DNA of 5,297 nucleotides from Candidatus Poseidoniaceae archaeon (GTDB taxonomy: Archaea > Thermoplasmatota > Poseidoniia > Poseidoniales > Poseidoniaceae). The notes below the pieces were generated by a model that worked only from the letters and a program-made list of their open reading frames with translations, was not told where the DNA came from and did no database searches. The stretch lies in assembly GCA_029250385.1 (NCBI GenBank), contig JAQXFJ010000110.1:1-5297 (forward strand). The letters are read 5' to 3'. Both the position numbers and the translations under genes were made by a program. Of this stretch, positions 1 to 5,297 are shown piece after piece; position 1 is the stretch's first letter; each line of letters opens with the position of its first letter.

Positions 1-111
1 AACAATATAGTATGCAAAATCATCAACATTAGAAACAGTCCATACGATATCGATAGCAGTTCCATCATCTTCTGCATGGTCATAAGCATTGACAGAGTCA
101 ATGCGGTCAGG
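1..111 (-). other. Fibronectin-III-like module 4, truncated by window edge
   Basis: Visible residues 1729-1765, the first 37 residues of a further module. PDRIDSVNAYDHAEDDG and IDIVW (motif at 40-81) repeat the start of modules 1 and 3. The following VDDFAYYIV matches the C strand of module 1 (DDFARYLVYV). The rest, and any further modules or membrane anchor, lie before position 1. Confidence 0.68.
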
Positions 112-3100
112 AGTCCCACCACTTCCTACGGTGTTCTTAAACGGTGTTGCAGATACTCTTTCAACATCGACTAAATCAACATTTAACCAGTCATCATATG
201 CAACAACAGCAAGCAGGTATGGCTGACCATCTTCAAGTTGAGTGCCATCATAATTGTCAATTATCGCGCTTGTTGTACCACAGTCATCGATTATTTCTGC
301 TTGACTAAAGCCCCAAGCATCTAGTGATTGCAAGATTTCAATATCGGTCTGTCCATCGTCTGGCATGACCCATACCTCATAGAATGTGCAATCGTCAGCA
401 GTACTCTGGTCCCAAGAAATAGTAATTCTGCCCCCATCGTCATCAGGGGTATCTATTGCCTCAACATTCTCCAACTTAGGCGGTGGCGTTAGGTCGTTTA
501 ATCCACCAGTTGGTACTACCGGACCGATTACAGTCGGGTTGAAAATATCTTCTTGCCCGGCATCATCTACGCATGTAAGGGCAATCCAGTATGGCCTTCC
601 AGGGTTTAATTGAAGCACAGTAGTATTGCCTTCTGTTGGAGGTAAATCTGCAGTAGGAGTCAAACCAAGTACGTCATTGATATCAATGGTAGATGAGTAG
701 ATTCGAGTGCTAGCCAAATCTAAAGAAGTACATCGAGCCCATTCTAAGTCAAGATCGCCATCTTCGCCTCCTTCATGTGGACCAGCTTCAGCCCAAAGTG
801 GCGATACCGGTATTTCATCAGTAGGAATTGCCGGCCCCATTTGCATGGAAGGATTACCCAACCGACCATCATCGTATTCAACTACAATTACCGCATAGTA
901 AGCAACTCCATCAGTCAATGGTGCTCCGTTAGCAGTAGTGACCTCGCTTTGTAATCTACTGTGCAAGGAGATGGTTTTGTCTACTACTCTGCCTGCTAAG
1001 TCATCAGCCGTGATGCCGAATGTGCCTGAAGCGCTGGTGAAAGGTCCTTCACTGACATAAACCAAATATCTCGCGAAGTCATCATCGTGGACCAAAGTCC
1101 ATGATGCAGTTAGTGCCCCACCGCCATCATCAGGGCGGTCTACTAGATTCGTGAGGTCAATTGGAGTTTCTAACTTAATGTAATCATAAGTAATTCTTAC
1201 TTCTAATGAGCCATTGCTTGGTGAGCGAAGGTTCAGCTGTACAAATTTAGTGCCGTTAATCTGAACAGCATTATCAACTGCTGCTTGTAATGTATTGGAT
1301 AGTTGTGGGTCATCTGATAGATTAAGTGTTACTGCATATTTCAAACTATTAGATTGAGCCCAAGTCGCTGCACCGCTGACAGGTGAGGAAAAGGCTAGAG
1401 GCACACCTTGGAATAACAGGTTGTGAACACCAGGGGTTCCACTATCTTGGTCTAGGGTGATTGGATTTACCGTATCAGCCAGTTGAATTTGAACACCAGG
1501 ATGGGTCATGTTGGTAATGTCTAAATTTACCAGGTTGAACCCCATGGTAAGAGGATCGGCCCGGCGCAACTCAAATCGTTCTAACGGCGTCCATTGTGGA
1601 TTATTCATCCAGCCAAATAAGCCGCCATCGTCTGTAGCAAGCCATAGATAATCAGAAGAAATATCTCCCCCCGTTAGAGTGAAATCTGGTATGATGAACA
1701 CCTTAGAGACAGAGTGTGCAGGCGTTCTTGCTTCTAGAATGGTGACGACGTTATTGCCGATAGCCATGATTTGGTCACCGTTACTAACAAGTTTTTCGAC
1801 AGGCCAGCTAGATATCTGGAATGCAGAAGCTCCATCTTCGAATTGATTGTTCAAACCGTTCCAGTGAGTCATAGGGCCGACATCAGTAGCAATGTGAAGG
1901 CCCCAGAAATCGCTGGCAACTGCTGTTATTGTATTGGACGGTAGTTGGTCGAATCGATGAGTTGCAATAACTAATCCTGAGGCCTCATTAATGCTAGATA
2001 CTCCAGGTCTTTCACTGCCAGCACCATCGTGGCTAACATGGATTTGGACATTCCCAACATTATCAGTAGTTTTTATCAAGCCCCAGGTAGATGTTCCAAT
2101 CATGCCATTTGCGCTGGTAAGTGTATTGATCGAATTAGTATTGATATCTATTTTTACCAAACCAGACGGTGTTGCAGCCCATAGATTTGGATCTTCAAAG
2201 ACGAGGTCTTGGATTATATTTGATGGCAGACCATCAGTACTAGTAATCGGGTTTAACCAATCACTGGTTTGGAAAGACCATCTTCCAATGCCGCCATCTG
2301 TGGCAATGTACATGATATTGTTATCAGTTTCAAACCCGTTTACTATGTTGGAGGGTAGTCCAGCAACAAGACGACCATTGCCAAAAGTATCAGTCAAAGT
2401 ATCGAACACTTGGACTCCAGCAGACGAGCCGAAATTACCCTGCAGACCGACGATTAAATCAGTCCCAACCAACTTCAAACCATCCATGTTATTGTGCAAT
2501 GCTCCGTTTATTGGGACCAATGAAGCAGAGACAGTATCTAATTTCATTAGTCCAGCAGGAGAAGTTGAGATGTAAAGGTCAGTGCCAACTAACTGAGTAT
2601 CCTTAGCTTGTGAGTTTGCCGGCAAAGTCCACCCTTGTTGCCACTCTACTGTGCCATCGTTTTGCCTTTCACCTTGCAAAATACCAGCCCCAGTCGATTG
2701 GCCAAACCCAACGTTCTCTCCAATTGTAGTAACCCATAGATGAGTGCCATTACCAGTCATAGTTGTTACCTGTCCGCTAACCAATCCGGGTTGATTGTAA
2801 ACTGTACTTTGACCGCTAGTATCCAAGTAATCGACACGACTGTAGCCAGATGAACCTCCGGCTTGACCAAGTAACCAACCTGCTCCAGTCCATTGGAATG
2901 AAGTAACAGAGGAGCCTTGTGCGTTGGAATTAACTTGACTAGTAATTGCTCCAGAAGTTGATATTACGGAGTAGCCGCCACCAATGATGTTTGAACCATC
3001 TTGTCCAAGGCCGTGCCCCACAATCAGTTTACCAGAGTCGTAACCAATCGCATCCCACCAAATTCTATCACTTGGAAGGTTATGGGTTTGGGTATTTATG

Positions 3101-5295
3101 TCCGCTAGCCATTGCCCGGTATTCATATTGTATTTTTTGATGGGCTGTTCATCTTCGTAAAAAGTAACATATAGTGTATCAGTTGAAGGGTCACAGGCAA
3201 CGCCAGAGACTCGTCCTTCTCCAAGAGATGCTTGAGTGAAAGTATTGACAATAGTTGAATTTGTCAAATCAATTTGTTCTATTCCGCCATTATTGTCGTA
3301 AATACCAACATTAAGCAAACCTCCACATTCTGCCATAGTTAGCGGATAACCTCTTTGAATACCATTCTGACCGTTTGAAGTAAACACATTCCAACTAGCA
3401 CCGTTCCAGTGAGAAATCGCACCACCTTGGAAACCGCCGAAATTCGAGCCATCCCCGCCACCGACAACAAGATCAACGCCATTAGTCCACAATTCATAGA
3501 TTTCTTCTCCAGCATTGTTTGGTAGCCCATTGTTTTCTTCCCAAGTAGGAAGCCAGCCGCCATTATTACTGTCATATCGGGCCACTCCCGATTCGGTGGC
3601 GAACAATGTTTCACCATCATATTCGACAATTTCTCTTATTGGGAAATCAAGTCCATCATCGCTGTTCCAAGAGCCGACAAAGCCCCCTGTGTTGTCGTAT
3701 AGGTCAAGTTTCAACTCTCCCCAAGAAATCCACATTTCTCCATTGGAAGTTTCGTATGCAGTCACTCTGTCAACCTGACCAGTTGGCTCAATATTTTCAC
3801 CCCAATCGCCATCACTAATATTCCACTGTGCAATACCGCCACGACCGTCATAATAGTCGGGGAAACCACCATTTGAAGCAACACCAGTCACGATTACATC
3901 ATCTATCAAACCCATTCCCCAAGCAGGTCCACTATTGTCATCAAGCTGAATACCTGCATCAATATTTGATAATTGATTGAAATTAACAAGGTCAATTCGA
4001 TAGAAACTGTTACTGTCATCTCCTTGATGATAATACATGACATCATTGTAAACTATCATTTGATATGGCTCACCGTTTCCTAGATAAATCGAATTAGATT
4101 TTTCAATGTCAAAGACTTCTACTTGGTTTACTACATCGATTAATTGGAAGCCATCCTCTCCACCGATCCATAATTGGTCTGGATTAATGTCTGCAACTAA
4201 TCCGGTGACAAATTGATTTCCGTCATCTAAGACGTCATCTTCAGTCCATGTAGGTAGCCATGAATTTGTTGATATCTCATATCTAGCAATACCAACGCCG
4301 TTTAATCCGACATATGCAATATCACCAATAACCTCGACAGGAGCATTATCAGTATCTTCACTGGCTTCCCAAGTATCTATCACTTCAAATGGATTAGCAG
4401 TTAGAATTCCAACACCGTCATTGGTTCCACCGTAAATTTGAGACCCGTCAGTGCCGACAGAATATGTAGCCCAATCTGGCATACCATCAAACACATTTTG
4501 GCAATCGTCAACCACTAATGTGTTAGTTGGATATTTACAAACGCCACGGTCTGTGCCGACATAGATGTCAGTACCAAGCAGTGTAAAATCAAAGAATTGA
4601 TCTGGTTGTGTCACCCAACTTTGACCTCTTCCAGAGAAATCTACAGACTGTACTCCGTCCCATTTCACTGCTCCATCATCAGCGCCGATATATAGCGCAG
4701 ACCCATCAGATATTAGCGCGTAAATGTTGTCACTAGGGAGGAAATCGAATCCATTACTTCCTCCGATGCTTGGTAATGATTCGGTAAAAGGGATTAAAAT
4801 TTCACCGTTAGTCAAATCTTTTCTTACAACTCCGTAGCCAGGCAGACCCATGTGCAGGATATCATCAAACACTGCCAGAGGTACATTGTTGGCGTTATTG
4901 ACTCCTGTTGATCCCCAAGGGGCAAGGAACGTTTCATTAGTCATATCAAAACGAGCAAGTCCAATATCAGAAGTTGCAATATATGCCATATTATTGAAGG
5001 TCGCGATGTCTTTTATTATTGAAGAACCCAATCCAGAGTTTTCGTCATAGGTTGTTATTGAGTTACTAGACATGTCGATTATGGAAACTGCTGAATCAGA
5101 GTTAACCGAGAGCAATTTATTACCAGAAATTGCTAGTCGGTTTACATTATTACTAAACAATCCATCACTATCTGACCAAGTTTGTACTATGGTTCCATTA
5201 CTGAGCATTTTGTGAGCGCCCGTGTTCTGTCCTGCAATGTAAATATGCACGCCATCGGTAATCAGATGATTGACATCATCGCCAATCAACTGTGG
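1..5295 (-). CDS. Giant surface/secreted multi-beta-propeller and FN3-repeat protein, partial at both ends
   Basis: An uninterrupted frame of 1765 codons covers the window; it starts before and ends after the visible sequence. Order from the N-terminal side: about 27 propeller blades (residues 1-1246), a beta-rich connector (1247-1376), then four FN3-like modules (1377-1765, the last truncated). The coding phase stays coherent across the window, with domain motifs in register, so I see no frameshift or decay. The composition is Asp/Asn/Gly/Ser/Thr-rich and poor in Lys, with eight Cys and about ten N-X-S/T sequons, as expected for an exported protein. I see no transmembrane segment in this part; a signal peptide and a membrane or cell-wall anchor would lie outside the window. 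Propeller plus FN3 architectures are known in adhesins, glycan-binding proteins and sensor ectodomains. No enzymatic motif was recognised, so a binding or sensing role is inference. Coding status is near certain; the specific function is not known. Confidence 0.97.
112..489 (-). other. Fibronectin-III-like module 3, with a cysteine pair
   Basis: Visible residues 1603-1728, about 126 residues. It opens with a proline run (TPPPKLENVEAI), then DTPDDDGGRITISW (412-453), the best example of the acidic-Gly-Trp motif. The C strand is FYEVWVMPDD and the F strand is GQPYLLAVVAYDDWLNVD. A middle section of about 45 residues (SLDAWGFSQAEIIDDCG) is longer than in a minimal FN3 domain. Cysteines at residues 1636 and 1672 may pair and tie the C strand to this insert. 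The module ends in a Gly/Ser linker (VGSGGT). Confidence 0.72.
490..810 (-). other. Fibronectin-III-like module 2, with a cysteine pair
   Basis: Visible residues 1496-1602, about 107 residues. The opening motif is variant: GPHEGGEDGDLDLEW (739-783) keeps the acidic/Gly stretch and the Trp but lacks the PDD core. It is followed by the strand STRIYSS, a variable middle, and LNPGRPYWIALTCVDDAGQED, a clear FN3 F-strand (xPYWIAL) and FG turn. Cysteines at residues 1522 and 1575 sit near the B/C strands and in the F strand, so they could form a disulfide within the domain. One sequon (NTT) is present. Confidence 0.7.
811..1167 (-). other. Fibronectin-III-like module 1
   Basis: Visible residues 1377-1495, about 119 residues. 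It opens with TPIDLTNLVDRPDDGGGAL and SW (the acidic-Gly-Trp motif at 1099-1140). It continues with ARYLVYVSEGPF, the FN3 C-strand pattern in which a Tyr-containing strand follows Trp by about 15 residues, and closes with GVAYYAVIVVEYDDGRLGNPS, the F/G-strand pattern of FN3 domains. An insertion of about 40 residues lies between them. No cysteines are present. FN3 modules act as spacers or binding domains in surface proteins. The assignment rests on strand pattern and motif spacing. Confidence 0.7.
1168..1557 (-). other. Beta-rich connector domain between propellers and FN3 modules
   Basis: Visible residues 1247-1376, about 130 residues, unlike the blades before it and the FN3 modules after it. 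It alternates short hydrophobic strands (GFNLVNLDI, GVQIQLAD, NLLFQGVPLAF, KYAVTLNL), then a probable helix (LQAAVDNAV), then two more strands (FVQLNLRS, LEVRITYDYIKLE). It contains four N-X-S/T sequons (NMT, NLS, NGT, NGS). The all-beta pattern with one helix suggests a jelly-roll or beta-sandwich. I do not recognise a named family. Its position after the propellers is like that of the Y_Y_Y domain in hybrid sensor kinases, but I see no sequence signature of that family. Confidence 0.6.
1558..2349 (-). repeat. Propeller blades 22-27, closest to Reg_prop (two-component regulator propeller) type
   Basis: Visible residues 983-1246. Blade 22 (2221-2349) and blade 23 (2092-2220) are 43 residues each and begin directly after LPS with NIVNGF and NIIQDLVF. 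They continue to MYIATDGGIGRW and LWAATPSGLVKID, which is the Reg_prop signature. Blade 25 (1804-1935) again follows LPS and begins NTITAVASDFWGL, then HIATDVGPMTHW. Blade 26 is about 1681-1803 and blade 27 about 1558-1680 (YLWLATDDGGLFGW). Blade 24 (1936-2091) is longer and atypical: the strand region reads IHVSHDGAGSERPGVSS instead of the normal turn. In bacterial hybrid two-component sensors such blades form paired seven-bladed propellers outside the cell; no kinase part is visible here. Confidence 0.85.
2350..3927 (-). repeat. Propeller blades 11-21, with five enlarged Gly/Asn-rich loops
   Basis: Visible residues 457-982, about eleven blades with the same strand-turn-strand pattern (LFATESGVARYD, LNVGIYDNNGGIEQID, LYISTSPAGLMKLD). 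In five of them (about 3823-3888, 3406-3468, 2962-3024, 2674-2736 and 2401-2454) the usual four-residue turn between the second and third strands is replaced by a loop of roughly 8 to 14 residues rich in Gly, Asn, Ser and Asp. Blades 15 and 16 each carry one cysteine (residues 657 and 701). Spacing between equivalent positions is a multiple of about 47 residues, which supports the blade register. Loops of this kind often line one face of a propeller and can form ligand sites; that role here is inference. Confidence 0.78.
3928..5295 (-). repeat. Propeller blades 1-10 (divergent), N-terminal part of visible protein
   Basis: Visible residues 1-456. I segmented about ten blades by a recurring pattern: a hydrophobic strand, a second strand of type hydIxG or YIAT, a short Asp/Gly turn, a third strand ending in an aromatic or Asp (ARFD, AVKWD, IARYE), and a polar loop with Trp or Pro. 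Clear second strands are YIAGQ, YIATSDIGLARFD, YIGADDGAVKWD, YVGTDRGVCKY, YGGTNDGVGIL, YVGLNGVGIARYE and LWIGGEDGFQLID. The blades are diverged from each other and only loosely resemble canonical Reg_prop repeats, so blade edges are approximate. Blade 6 holds two of the eight cysteines (residues 253 and 265). The first visible blade is near the window edge, so more blades may precede it. Confidence 0.8.
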
Positions 5296-5297
5296 CG

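Noticed and set aside
386..898. Plus-strand open frames of 75 and 63 codons
   Set aside because: They are antisense to FN3 modules 2 and 3; the Ser/Pro-rich products are reverse complements of the Asp/Gly-rich coding sequence.
1991..2575. Plus-strand open frame of 194 codons
   Set aside because: It is antisense to the coherent propeller frame, gives no domain-like pattern, and is explained by low stop density opposite this gene.
3339..3629. Minus-strand open frame of 96 codons
   Set aside because: It lies in a different minus-strand frame from the giant gene and overlaps its blades 13-15, where the main frame has clear motifs; it is a shadow.
3515..3818. Two overlapping plus-strand open frames of 87 and 70 codons
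   Set aside because: They overlap each other in different frames, are antisense to the main gene, and have low-complexity Ser/Pro/His-rich translations typical of chance frames.
4850..5050. Plus-strand open frame of 66 codons
   Set aside because: It is antisense to propeller blades 2-4 and has no supporting motif or visible ribosome binding site.
1558..5295. Possible DNA-level tandem repeats
   Set aside because: The blade period is seen in the protein, but the copies are strongly diverged at nucleotide level and I saw no near-identical repeats, so this is old protein repetition and not a satellite or CRISPR array.

Overview
The whole window lies inside one very long gene on the minus strand. 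In the minus-strand frame whose codons occupy + positions 5293-5295 down to 1-3, I read 1765 consecutive codons with no stop. Both ends of the gene are outside the window: the N-terminus lies beyond position 5297 and the C-terminus before position 1. The start codon, any signal peptide, the stop, the promoter and the neighbouring genes therefore cannot be seen. I found no other gene, RNA, mobile element, CRISPR array or regulatory site. Plus-strand and other-frame ORFs are chance open stretches antisense to or overlapping this gene.

The protein reads as a secreted or surface-exposed modular beta protein. Residues 1-1246 of the visible part (about 1558-5295) are a chain of roughly 27 beta-propeller blades with a period of about 46 residues. 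The last blades match the two-component-regulator propeller (Reg_prop) type, with LPSN followed later by LWxAT or YIAT and a GG or GL turn. A beta-rich connector domain follows (1168-1557). After it come four tandem fibronectin-III-like modules (1-1167), the last one cut by the window edge. Most of these modules open with an acidic Asp/Gly motif ending in Trp (for example DDGGG...SW, DDDGG...SW). The protein is rich in Asp, Asn, Gly, Ser and Thr. It has only eight cysteines, which fall in four local pairs, and at least ten N-X-S/T sequons. All of this fits an extracellular location.

The organism cannot be fixed from one gene. The acidic composition, moderate GC, giant propeller plus FN3 architecture and the DxPDDxGG...W modules resemble surface proteins I associate with marine planktonic Euryarchaeota (Marine Group II, Poseidoniales). 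Other marine archaea or bacteria with giant surface proteins remain possible. The likely role is adhesion, ligand or polysaccharide binding, or environmental sensing. No catalytic motif was recognised, so function is inference.
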